From Cyclobacteriaceae bacterium (GTDB taxonomy: Bacteria > Bacteroidota > Bacteroidia > Cytophagales > Cyclobacteriaceae), in the NCBI GenBank assembly GCA_028279155.1, contig JANQST010000089.1:1-9546 (forward strand): a DNA stretch of 9,546 nt. Reading direction: 5' to 3'. Positions within the stretch are counted from its first letter, which is position 1. The number at the start of each line of letters is the position of its first letter. A program made the position numbers and the translations under genes. Positions 1 to 6,311 of this stretch are shown here, piece after piece. The notes beneath the pieces are model-generated. The model searched no databases. It was given only the letters and a program-made list of their open reading frames with translations, and had not been told where the DNA came from.

Positions 1-72
1 GATCTCATTACTCTGAGCAAAAGCACTCATTGTGCAAAGAGAAAACCATATGAAAACCAGATTCCGAAGCAT
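1..72 (-). CDS. Secreted protein of unknown function, N-terminus only
   Basis: The first 24 codons of a minus-strand gene run off the left edge of the window. The ATG at 72-70 opens a classic signal peptide: MLRN, a hydrophobic stretch (LVFIWFSLCTM), then SAFA followed by Gln20, which predicts signal peptidase I cleavage after Ala19. The frame stays open for about 17 further codons upstream to a TAG, but without a better start, and only the ATG places the charged n-region correctly. Gln at the mature N-terminus fits the Bacteroidota preference for Gln after signal peptidase I cleavage. Nothing of the mature protein beyond SNEI is visible, so function cannot be given. It lies 102 bp downstream of the barrel-like gene on the same strand and may be cotranscribed with it. 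Confidence 0.6.
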   Translation of the reverse strand, partial: MLRNLVFIWFSLCTMSAFAQSNEI

Positions 73-90
73 AAAATGATACCAGAAATC

Positions 91-98
91 CAAATTTA
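91..98 (-). promoter_or_regulatory. Possible -7 element TAAATTTG for the left-edge gene
   Basis: On the minus strand TAAATTTG matches the Bacteroidota -7 consensus TAnnTTTG exactly, with its last base 18 nt before the ATG at 72. No TTG is seen at the expected -33 distance, so support is weak. Confidence 0.25.
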
Positions 99-174
99 TG
101 GCTTCTCTGGCTCCTATTATACTTAATATCTAAATTGAAAGCCTTAGAAGTCTTTAACCCTACCTTATTAGCAA

Positions 175-1029
175 CTACTGCCGGATCACTCGAATCCCGA
201 AGTTAATGGTCTCTCCTGCCCCCTGGCCTTCACTTCCTTTCCAAAAATTGGTATACAGAAATTCCAGTTCGATCAGGTTGGGAATCAATTGATATTTGGT
301 GCCTATACCTGACTGAACAAAATATGAAAAGAACCCTTCGCGTTTCTGGGTCGCATCATTGTAGTGTGTGGGAAAATATTCAGACATACCATATAATGTC
401 CATCGCTGATTCGGGAAAAAGCTGACGAACAAGCTTGTCTGAGTTTGTAGGTAATTGTTATCTCTAAATGAATTATCCACCAACTGATACCAAAATGCCT
501 GCTGCATGAACAACTGAAACTTTTCGCTCAGTGGTAGATCATAAAAAACCTGGTTGAGCCACAAGCTACCATCGTTATGGAGAAACACTTCGTTTTCGCC
601 AGGTCTTCCTTCAAGATCTTCGGATAATGGGAAGAGAAACGTACTTTGAATTGAAAGTCTTTCCAGGTTTTTGAATGGTGCAATCTTGATTTTGGGTCCA
701 AATCCAACTATGGATGTTCTGGATGCCACACCTGATTGTGCATAATTCGCATTTTTAACCCAGACATCTGCTCCAATGTTAATTTTCGAGCTTAGACCAT
801 ATAAAAACTGATTGATCGATGTAGTCCAGGTTTGTCTCCCGACAGAATTCGTAACCTTTCCACCATCCGCATCAAACGACTTAGTCTGGGTATATATGTT
901 TTGAAAACTCTTAAACTCCCACTCCCCTTCACCAAATAAAATAGATGGAGTGTATGTCTGTAGATTGGACTCTTGAGCCGATAGTGTAAATCCAGCAAAA
1001 ACAGCCAGAACGAATAAAGTGTTTCTCAT
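175..1029 (-). CDS. Secreted outer-membrane beta-barrel-like protein, unknown role
   Basis: The product has 284 residues from the ATG at 1029. A TTG six codons upstream (1047) would also be in frame, but the ATG gives a cleaner signal peptide: MRNTLFVLAVFAGFTLSA, then Gln19. The mature part has many alternating hydrophobic/polar and aromatic strand-like stretches, for example around residues 55-75, 140-170, 180-205 and 225-260. It ends on an aromatic/hydrophobic strand (NFGIRVIRQ), as outer-membrane barrels often do. Residues such as YGLSSKINIGADVW and GIGTKYQLIPNLIELEF resemble strand-turn-strand hairpins of small transporter/porin-like barrels. I cannot place it in a named family or assign a substrate. 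It follows the Crp/Fnr gene on the same strand after 72 bp and has its own promoter-like sequence. Confidence 0.75.
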   Translation of the reverse strand: MRNTLFVLAVFAGFTLSAQESNLQTYTPSILFGEGEWEFKSFQNIYTQTKSFDADGGKVTNSVGRQTWTTSINQFLYGLSSKINIGADVWVKNANYAQSGVASRTSIVGFGPKIKIAPFKNLERLSIQSTFLFPLSEDLEGRPGENEVFLHNDGSLWLNQVFYDLPLSEKFQLFMQQAFWYQLVDNSFRDNNYLQTQTSLFVSFFPNQRWTLYGMSEYFPTHYNDATQKREGFFSYFVQSGIGTKYQLIPNLIELEFLYTNFWKGSEGQGAGETINFGIRVIRQ

Positions 1030-1062
1030 TGAATATATTTTTCTCAAAGAAACAAATGCTTA

Positions 1063-1090
1063 CAAAATCAGGGAGTCAACGAGAAGACAA
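1063..1090 (-). promoter_or_regulatory. Putative promoter for the barrel-like gene
   Basis: On the minus strand a TTG (1090-1088) is followed after 17 nt by TGATTTTG (1070-1063), seven of eight matches to the Bacteroidota -7 element TAnnTTTG. This would give a leader of roughly 30 nt before the ATG at 1029. The call rests on the pattern only. Confidence 0.3.
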
Positions 1091-1101
1091 TAAAGACTTC
1101 T

Positions 1102-1782
1102 TTACGCAAGCTTCTCCAGGTCTCTGATCAGAATTCTTCTTCGATCAAAGTTGATTAGGTTACTCTCACGCAATTCATTCATCACAGTAGTGACGGTCTG
1201 GCGTGAGGTACCAGTAAGGCTCGCAATGTCTTTGTGAGTCAAATGATTTTTGATCATCATTTCAAAACCTACCTTCTGGCCCTTTTCTTCGGCCATTTCT
1301 CTAAGAAAATCCACGATTCGGGTTCTTGCATCTTTAAAAACAAGAGACTCAATCTTGCGTTCCATTTTCCTAAGTCGGAACCCGACGATTTTCAAAATCT
1401 TGAGACTAAGCTCTTTATTTTCTTTCATCAGGTTCTGAAGATCATCAATCGTCATGGCGCAGACATGCGTGCCGTTATCCATTGCTTGAGCAAAGTCTTC
1501 ACGCTTCTCCTCTCCAGCCAGCGCCATTTCACCAAACACTTCCCCACGCGTTAAGATTGCTTTTACAATTTCTTTTCCGTCATTGGCATAGGTTCCGATC
1601 TTCACTCTTCCTTGTGAAACCATGTATACATTTTCCGACGACTGATCTTTGAAATAGATAAAGTCATCTTTGCCATAAGTGCCAGGTGGATGCCAGTCCT
1701 CCAGGTACGGTGTCTTTTTAGGACATAAAACCTCAAAAAGGTCTGTATCTTCAAAATACCAAATGTTAGATGATTCGCTCAT
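1102..1782 (-). CDS. Crp/Fnr-family transcriptional regulator
   Basis: The product has 226 residues, the usual length of the family. A cyclic-nucleotide-type beta-roll spans about residues 30-115 (G-x-V-K at 58-61, GEMAL at 84-88), followed by a dimer helix at about 115-145 and a winged helix-turn-helix at about 150-222. The DNA-reading helix contains SRQTVTTV (193-200). Compared with E. coli CRP, the phosphate-binding Arg-Ser pair is Arg94-Glu95, so cAMP binding is doubtful. The Fe-S cysteine cluster of FNR is absent (only Cys20 and Cys108). The Glu that reads DNA in both CRP and FNR is Gln195, so neither TGTGA nor TTGAT boxes are expected. It is divergent from the hemJ-sco-cytochrome operon, which is its likely target. 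The effector is unknown. Confidence 0.9.
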   Translation of the reverse strand: MSESSNIWYFEDTDLFEVLCPKKTPYLEDWHPPGTYGKDDFIYFKDQSSENVYMVSQGRVKIGTYANDGKEIVKAILTRGEVFGEMALAGEEKREDFAQAMDNGTHVCAMTIDDLQNLMKENKELSLKILKIVGFRLRKMERKIESLVFKDARTRIVDFLREMAEEKGQKVGFEMMIKNHLTHKDIASLTGTSRQTVTTVMNELRESNLINFDRRRILIRDLEKLA

Positions 1783-1802
1783 TTTCTAATTAGGGTTTGC
1801 AT

Positions 1803-1857
1803 TTGGAAATGATCTCTTTTCAACATCAAATTTGCCAACAATGTTTGGTAACAACAA
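1803..1857. promoter_or_regulatory. Overlapping divergent promoters sharing a palindromic -7
   Basis: CAAATTTG at 1827-1834 is its own reverse complement and matches TAnnTTTG at seven of eight positions on both strands. For the regulator (minus), a TTG lies 17 nt upstream (1854-1852), with another at 20 nt. For hemJ (plus), a TTG lies 21 nt upstream (1803-1805). Both spacings fit Bacteroidota promoters. The resulting leaders would be roughly 40 nt each. No experimental support is available here. Confidence 0.35.
1832..1851. promoter_or_regulatory. 20-bp dyad, candidate operator of the Crp/Fnr-like regulator
   Basis: TTGCCAACAATGTTTGGTAA reads TTnCCAA-N6-TTGGnAA, with 14 of 20 positions symmetric about 1841/1842. 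The size and two-fold symmetry suit a Crp/Fnr dimer. It fills the -33/-7 spacer of the regulator's candidate promoter and overlaps the -7 element and likely start region of hemJ, so a bound dimer could shut off both directions. The half-site is neither the CRP nor the FNR box, in line with the altered recognition helix. Confidence 0.4.
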
Positions 1858-1881
1858 GTTCAATAAAAAAAGTCCACTTAA

Positions 1882-2415
1882 ATGGGGTATCTGTACATAA
1901 AAGCCCTTCATATAATTTTCGTAATCACTTGGTTTGCAGGGCTTTTCTATATCGTTCGATTATTTATCTATCATACAGAAGCTTTGGCGAAAGCAGAGCC
2001 TGATCGATCCATACTCTCGAATCAACTAGCGATAATGTCTAAAAAGCTGTGGTACATCATCACATGGCCTTCTGCAGTATTGACCATACTTCTTGGAACA
2101 ACATTGATTGTACTTCAACCAAATTGGTTGGAACAGCCCTTTATGCATGTGAAACTTGGATTCGTATTTATTCTAATCATCTACCATCTCTGGAGTCATA
2201 AGATTTACAGTCAGCTCCAACAAGGTATCTACAAATACACCTCGCTCAAACTTCGGATCTTCAATGAAATTGCAACCCTAATCCTATTTGCGATTGTTTT
2301 CCTAATTGTACTAAAAAATGAAATCAACTGGATCTGGGGAACTCTTGGTCTTGTTAGTTTTGCGATCGTATTGATGATGGCCATCAAGCTTTATAAAAAT
2401 ATCAGGCAAAAATGA
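1882..2415 (+). CDS. hemJ: HemJ-type protoporphyrinogen IX oxidase
   Basis: The product has 177 residues and matches the HemJ (UPF0093/CopD-like) family of integral membrane proteins that oxidise protoporphyrinogen IX to protoporphyrin IX, the penultimate step of haem synthesis, in bacteria lacking HemG or HemY. Visible hallmarks are His10 in the first helix (KALHIIFVITWFAGLFY, 7-23), the W-x-x-W-P stretch around 57-63 and the FMHVKLG motif with His89 and Lys91 (88-93). Membrane segments lie at about 5-30, 54-78, 86-105, 128-145 and 150-170. It is the first gene of the operon, and its TGA overlaps the ATG of the Sco gene (ATGA). Haem supply next to a copper chaperone and a cytochrome c points to respiratory-chain assembly. 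Confidence 0.88.
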   Translation: MGYLYIKALHIIFVITWFAGLFYIVRLFIYHTEALAKAEPDRSILSNQLAIMSKKLWYIITWPSAVLTILLGTTLIVLQPNWLEQPFMHVKLGFVFILIIYHLWSHKIYSQLQQGIYKYTSLKLRIFNEIATLILFAIVFLIVLKNEINWIWGTLGLVSFAIVLMMAIKLYKNIRQK

Positions 2416-3041
2416 TTCGTTTGGAATTTATAATCGCAGCATGTTTAGCGGCACTAATTAGTTGTACCTCTACTCCATCCACAGCTAATCTTCCCATTTA
2501 TGGAAACAAGATCTTCGAAGAAAATGACACGATCTATCACACCATTGAAGACTTCAGGTTGGTTGATCAAGACAGTAGCTGGGTAACAAATGCTACATTT
2601 AATAATCAAGTATATGTCTCTGACTTCTTCTTCACTTCTTGTCCGACGATCTGCCCCAAGATGAAGCAACAAATGCTTCGTGTATATGAAAAATTCGAAA
2701 ACAATGATCAAGTTGCAATACTTTCTCACACGATTGATCCAACTCATGATACCGTAGCAGTGTTGAAAGATTATGCCACCAAACTGGGAATTAAGTCAAG
2801 CAAATGGAAATTCGTAACCGGCGACCAGGATTATATTTATGACCTTGGTGAGAAAAGCTATATGGTAATGGCGGACGAAGACCCAAATGCTGCTGGCGGC
2901 TTCATTCACAGTGGAGCCTTTTTACTTGTTGACAAAGATCGAAGGATTCGAGGAGTTTACGATGGAACAGTAGATGAGCAAGTAGATGTGTTACTAACTG
3001 ATATTGATAAACTTCTAAAAGAATATGAACCTACTAACTAA
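2412..3041 (+). CDS. sco: Sco1/SenC-family copper chaperone lipoprotein
   Basis: The product has 209 residues with a thioredoxin-like fold. An N-terminal lipobox ends in Cys18 (LISC), so it is membrane-anchored. The Sco copper site is complete: Cys77 and Cys81 in CPTIC, plus His166 in the IHSGAF stretch. Asp172-equivalent surroundings (LLVDKDRRIRG, 171-181) also fit the family. Sco proteins deliver copper to, or reduce, the CuA centre of haem-copper oxidases, and some serve nitrous oxide reductase. Its ATG lies inside the hemJ stop (4-nt overlap), and its own end overlaps the cytochrome gene by 17 nt, so the three are translationally coupled. No oxidase subunit lies in the window, so the client enzyme is inferred, not seen. 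Confidence 0.9.
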   Translation: MIRLEFIIAACLAALISCTSTPSTANLPIYGNKIFEENDTIYHTIEDFRLVDQDSSWVTNATFNNQVYVSDFFFTSCPTICPKMKQQMLRVYEKFENNDQVAILSHTIDPTHDTVAVLKDYATKLGIKSSKWKFVTGDQDYIYDLGEKSYMVMADEDPNAAGGFIHSGAFLLVDKDRRIRGVYDGTVDEQVDVLLTDIDKLLKEYEPTN

Positions 3042-3486
3042 AGTCGTCGCATTATTTGCATTTGTTTTGCTGTTTGCTTCATGCGGTGGAAGTTCCGAAA
3101 CTTCTCAAAATGAAGAGAAACCCAGTTCCAGGGATGAAATTAGATTGAAACAGTACATGGTACAGGGAGCTAAAATATATTCTACTTACTGCGCCAACTG
3201 TCACCAGGACGATGGAAAAGGATTAGCAGCCTTGTACCCACCGCTAGCCGGATCTGATTATCTAATGGAAAATTTTGCACGCGCAGCATGTATTATAAAA
3301 AATGGTCAGGCGAAAGAAATTGTGGTCAATGGAGTGACCTATAGTCAACTCATGCCTGGTAATCCAATTACAAACCTTGAAGTCGCTGAAGTGCTTACCT
3401 ACGTGGCTAATTCATGGGGAAATGAAGGTGGCTTGATGGGTGTTAAAGACATCGATAAATGGATCGATGCCTGCGTTGAGGAGTGA
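3025..3486 (+). CDS. Mono-haem class I cytochrome c lipoprotein
   Basis: The product has 153 residues. The signal ends in Cys20 (LFASC), followed by a Ser/Glu-rich linker to about residue 40. One haem site is present, CANCH (Cys56, Cys59, His60), in the typical YCANCHQDDGKG setting. Met110 in QLMPG is the probable sixth ligand, and PPLAGSDYL (72-80) is another family hallmark. It is a small, membrane-tethered electron carrier on the periplasmic side. The start overlaps the last 17 nt of the Sco gene, and its TGA (3484-3486) abuts the stop of the convergent lipoprotein gene with no space between. With Sco it may feed a copper-containing terminal oxidase or reductase encoded elsewhere. The partner is inferred. 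Confidence 0.9.
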   Translation: MNLLTKVVALFAFVLLFASCGGSSETSQNEEKPSSRDEIRLKQYMVQGAKIYSTYCANCHQDDGKGLAALYPPLAGSDYLMENFARAACIIKNGQAKEIVVNGVTYSQLMPGNPITNLEVAEVLTYVANSWGNEGGLMGVKDIDKWIDACVEE

Positions 3487-3891
3487 TCAATTCTCCAATA
3501 GTTCTTGTCCCTTTTTCAAGGATTCCTTCATGTTCTTATTGACTTCCTCTATCGAAGCTTTTTGATCTGTCAGGTATTTCAGAACCTCCTCATCTGAGCC
3601 TTCGAAGTTCGGGTCAAAGTTTCTCATCCAGACCATCATTCCTTCATTGGCTTCATTGAGATTATTGGAGGCTTCTGTAAGAATAGCAGCTCTTTCACTG
3701 TCAGTCCCCTGAATCGTATCTACTTGCAGCATCAAACTTTTGCGGACTCTTCGTAAATCTCCCATGAGTGGCATTACTTCATCATGAAGTTCAAACACCT
3801 CATCTTTCAGTGCTTTCAAATCAACTTCTTCTTTTTTAGAGGATTGGCAGGAAAGGAGCAGTAGCAGAGAAAGAAACAATAAGTTTTTCAT
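3487..3891 (-). CDS. Small coiled-coil lipoprotein of unknown function
   Basis: The product has 134 residues. The signal is short and very Leu-rich, with a lipobox ending in Cys15 (LLSC), followed by QSSKKEE. The rest is strongly charged and helical, with heptad-like spacing at about 22-60 and 95-130 around a short central break (WMRNFDPNFEGSDEE, 83-97). Similar Bacteroidota lipoproteins have been labelled 'viral A-type inclusion protein', a name that says nothing about function. I do not know what it does. The Lys/Glu-rich run soon after the lipidated Cys resembles lipoprotein surface-export signals described in some Bacteroidota, which is only a suggestion. It is on the same strand as the ABC operon but 90 bp away, with its own candidate control region. 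Confidence 0.8.
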   Translation of the reverse strand: MKNLLFLSLLLLLSCQSSKKEEVDLKALKDEVFELHDEVMPLMGDLRRVRKSLMLQVDTIQGTDSERAAILTEASNNLNEANEGMMVWMRNFDPNFEGSDEEVLKYLTDQKASIEEVNKNMKESLKKGQELLEN

Positions 3892-3914
3892 GGGGCAATC
3901 TTAAAAAAAACCGA

Positions 3915-3926
3915 TTGATTAATCAA
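3915..3926. repeat. 12-bp perfect palindrome TTGATTAATCAA
   Basis: The sequence equals its reverse complement. Its half-sites TTGAT/ATCAA are those of FNR boxes, but they are 2 bp apart instead of the usual 4, so it is not a standard FNR site. It lies 24 bp upstream of the lipoprotein ATG at 3891 and could be an operator. Confidence 0.4.
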
Positions 3927-3928
3927 CC

Positions 3929-3968
3929 AATTAACCTATCTCTAACACTTAATTAACTTATCACTAAC
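3929..3968. repeat. Two 18-bp direct repeats, 22-bp period
   Basis: AATTAACCTATCTCTAAC (3929-3946) and AATTAACTTATCACTAAC (3951-3968) agree at 16 of 18 positions and begin 22 bp apart, about two helical turns. They sit in the gap upstream of the lipoprotein gene. Same-face tandem sites of this period are typical of activator binding. The protein is unknown. Confidence 0.5.
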
Positions 3969-3981
3969 AGTTCCGGATCAA

Positions 3982-4422
3982 CTAATCACCAACAACCACT
4001 TTGGCATCTTTGAGAATGTACATGAGCTGATCGTAGTCCGTATCATTGAGTTCCAATCTTCCGGTAACTGTAACAGGTTTAGCAGTGTATTTAACTTCAT
4101 CGGTTAAGTAAGCTTCTGCCACCGTCTCAGGGCCACTGCCGCCGCAAAAGAAGCAAGCAGCTATTGGTAGTGAGGAAAGAATGATATGTTTTGGTTCGAA
4201 CATGCCTTCGAATGGAATAATGAAACCCGTCAGAGAAACAGTCTTTCCATTCATTTTTTTCACATTTTCACCAAATTTCGGAACATAGATCTCGCCATAC
4301 TCATCTTTCGACTTTTCGTATTCTACATTAGCCAAGGCCTCCCAGTTTTTTCCGGAATCGGCAAACTGCGCTGTTCCTACAAGCGCTATCAAAAATGTAC
4401 CTAAGAAAAATGTAAGTCTCAT
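3982..4422 (-). CDS. Secreted DUF3299-like protein of a zinc-type ABC operon
   Basis: The product has 146 residues. The signal peptide MRLTFFLGTFLIALVGTA is followed by Gln19 at the predicted mature N-terminus. Mature hallmarks are NGKTVSLTGFIIPFEG (58-73) and the conserved LPIAACFFCGGSGPE stretch (85-99), with Cys90 and Cys93 forming a CxxC that could bind metal or be redox-active. The C-terminal half (KPVTVTGRLEL) looks like an OB-type beta fold. These features fit the DUF3299 family. In Pseudomonas and Vibrio such proteins sit beside an ABC ATPase and a FtsX-like permease in zinc-starvation (Zur-controlled) operons, the same arrangement as here. It follows the permease by 21 nt. The periplasmic role is not established. 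Metal handling is inferred from context. Confidence 0.75.
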   Translation of the reverse strand: MRLTFFLGTFLIALVGTAQFADSGKNWEALANVEYEKSKDEYGEIYVPKFGENVKKMNGKTVSLTGFIIPFEGMFEPKHIILSSLPIAACFFCGGSGPETVAEAYLTDEVKYTAKPVTVTGRLELNDTDYDQLMYILKDAKVVVGD

Positions 4423-4443
4423 CGCTACTTCAATTTAATGCTA

Positions 4444-5688
4444 TCAACCCTTGGCAAGTGTTTCAGAAATATCAGCTTTATAGCCCAATATAGCTGGAAC
4501 CAATGCGGCAAAAATACCGACAATCAAGCTGCCTCCAAACACATAGTATTCTTCTTCCACGACAAATGAAGCTGAAGGTTGGATTTGATCGATCGCTGAA
4601 CCCAACATCCAGAACCCCGAATGAGCAAGTATAAACCCAAACAAACTCCCTACAATTGTCAAGATAAAACCTTCTATCAAGATCATAACGAAGATCTTCA
4701 TCCGACCGGCACCCATTGATCGCATAATTGCTAGTTCGTATTTCCTTTCTTTTAATGAATTGATGAGAGCTATGAAAACACTTATGGCACTAAGCACGAT
4801 AATGACAACTCCAAGCACATTTACCACCTCAACTCCAACCCCAATGATGTTAAATAACCGCGCTGTTTCGTATGGCGGTGAGGCTGCCTGAAGGTTGCTG
4901 GTTCCGTTGACAATTCTTGGCAATTGAACAGCAGCCATCGGGGATCGATACTTAACAAAGAGAGAAGTGATATCTTCTTCATTCAATTGCTCATTCGTCA
5001 CTTCCAATCCCAGCTTTTCCAATGAAATCATATCATGCAACGAACTCTCCTCTTCATGCTCATGCTCTTCATCATGCCCGTGCACAGCCCACACACTTTG
5101 AATGGAGGTTACAATCAGGTTATCAATAACGTTGCCAGCAGGATTCAGAATTCCAGCCACTTCGTATGGATGTTCACCATGTCCACCAGCTCCTTCCGAA
5201 AGTCCGTGATCGCTTTGAAGTTCATCCCCAACCATCAATCCTAAGGCTTTTGCAACATTCGAGCCCACCACAGCCGTCATTTTCTCTTCAAAAATTTCAC
5301 CTTGAGATAATTCAGCCTTGTACAGTTCGATGTATTTGTCTGTGGTTCCAACAATTCGATAGCCTTTGTAGCTATCGCCTAAAGAGAGTGGAATCGCTAA
5401 CGTGATTAATCGGTTTCTTACCAGGTTGTTTGCATCATTCAATGAAATATTTCCTGTTGGAAAATCAATATGAAAAATGCTCGCCAGAATGATTTGGAGC
5501 GGGCTTCCTTTAGCCCCTACAACCAAATCAATACCCGCAGCATTCTTGCTTATTTCATTTTTCATGAAACTGCTTGTCAGCAAAATGATAACAATTATCG
5601 AAACTCCAAATCCAAAAAGAAGTACACTCAGCAAAGAGCTTAGAGGCTTGGCAACTACATTCTTGGCACTTAGCGAAAAAACATTCAT
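4444..5688 (-). CDS. FtsX/MacB-fold ABC permease with His-rich loops
   Basis: The product has 414 residues. One N-terminal membrane helix (about 15-40) is followed by a large periplasmic domain (about 45-275) and three helices (about 283-309, 331-358, 384-403). The cytoplasmic ERKYELAIMRSMGAGR motif (314-329) is the FtsX/MacB signature that contacts the ATPase. Two stretches of the periplasmic domain are His/acid-rich: residues 161-173 (His161, 170, 173) and 203-218 (His203, 205, 209, 211, 218 among Asp/Glu), as expected of a low-affinity Zn2+ collector. With the adjacent DUF3299-like gene, this matches permeases of Zrg-type zinc systems. Permeases of this fold usually act on the outer side of the membrane rather than forming a classic import channel, so direct import is uncertain. 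Its ATG overlaps the ATPase stop (ATGA). Confidence 0.85.
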   Translation of the reverse strand: MNVFSLSAKNVVAKPLSSLLSVLLFGFGVSIIVIILLTSSFMKNEISKNAAGIDLVVGAKGSPLQIILASIFHIDFPTGNISLNDANNLVRNRLITLAIPLSLGDSYKGYRIVGTTDKYIELYKAELSQGEIFEEKMTAVVGSNVAKALGLMVGDELQSDHGLSEGAGGHGEHPYEVAGILNPAGNVIDNLIVTSIQSVWAVHGHDEEHEHEEESSLHDMISLEKLGLEVTNEQLNEEDITSLFVKYRSPMAAVQLPRIVNGTSNLQAASPPYETARLFNIIGVGVEVVNVLGVVIIVLSAISVFIALINSLKERKYELAIMRSMGAGRMKIFVMILIEGFILTIVGSLFGFILAHSGFWMLGSAIDQIQPSASFVVEEEYYVFGGSLIVGIFAALVPAILGYKADISETLAKG

Positions 5689-6311
5689 AGCGTCAAGGTG
5701 TTTTCAAGTTCTCCTTTTACCCTTTGATCATGTGTGGCTACAATCAGTGTAGAACCATGAATCTCAGCCTGACTTTTTAGCAGCCGTATCACATTTTCAC
5801 AATTTTCATCATCAAGACTGGCTGTGGGTTCATCTGCTAGTAACAACTTCGGATTATTCAAAAGTGCTCGACCAATGGAAACACGCTGTGCTTGCCCCTG
5901 GCTAATTTGATGCACCTTTCTTGACTTCAACTCTGCAAGTCCTAACTCATCCATCATTTCAAATACTGCCTTTTTATCCATTTTTCCTTTTCTCAGGTAC
6001 TGAGAAAGTGTAAGATTTTCAAAAACAGACAAGGAACTAACCAGGTGTGCTTTTTGAAATACTATTCCTATATGTGATCCTCTGAATTTATCGAGCGCAG
6101 ACTGAGTAAGTAGTGAGATATCGGTCTCTGCCACATTAACGACACCTGAGTGGGGCCGAAGTAATCCTCCGATTATATGCAAGAGTGTGGTTTTTCCAGA
6201 ACCAGAGTTTCCCAGAATGGCAGAATGATCGCCCTTTTTTACTTCCCAATCAGGGTATTGGATTTTTTCGGTTCCGTTATAGCTGTGGACCAGTGAATTA
6301 ATGGATAGCAT
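5685..6311 (-). CDS. ABC transporter ATP-binding protein, LolD/MacB type
   Basis: The product is a 208-residue single nucleotide-binding domain with all core motifs: Walker A GNSGSGKTT (34-42), Q-loop Gln86 in IVFQ, signature ISQGQAQR (136-143), Walker B LLLADE (156-161) with catalytic Glu161, D-loop SLDD (165-168) and switch His194 in VATHD. The signature reads SQGQ in place of the usual SGGQ, a mild departure that should still work. It energises the permease encoded next, whose start overlaps its stop by 4 nt. Its own ATG shares one base with the stop of the DinB-like gene (TAATG), so all three are probably translated as a coupled unit. Metal as the transported or sensed ligand is inferred from the permease and DUF3299 neighbours. 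Confidence 0.9.
   Translation of the reverse strand: MLSINSLVHSYNGTEKIQYPDWEVKKGDHSAILGNSGSGKTTLLHIIGGLLRPHSGVVNVAETDISLLTQSALDKFRGSHIGIVFQKAHLVSSLSVFENLTLSQYLRKGKMDKKAVFEMMDELGLAELKSRKVHQISQGQAQRVSIGRALLNNPKLLLADEPTASLDDENCENVIRLLKSQAEIHGSTLIVATHDQRVKGELENTLTL

Noticed and set aside
1082..1101. Terminator after the Crp/Fnr gene (AGAAG/CTTCT)
   Set aside because: A 5-bp stem with a 10-nt loop and no T-run is too weak.
3915..3926. FNR box
   Set aside because: The half-sites match but the spacing is 2 bp, not 4, and the local regulator's recognition helix is unlike FNR.
5035..5752. Plus-strand frames of 69-91 codons inside the permease/ATPase genes
   Set aside because: They are antisense shadows of well-supported genes and have no recognisable protein features.
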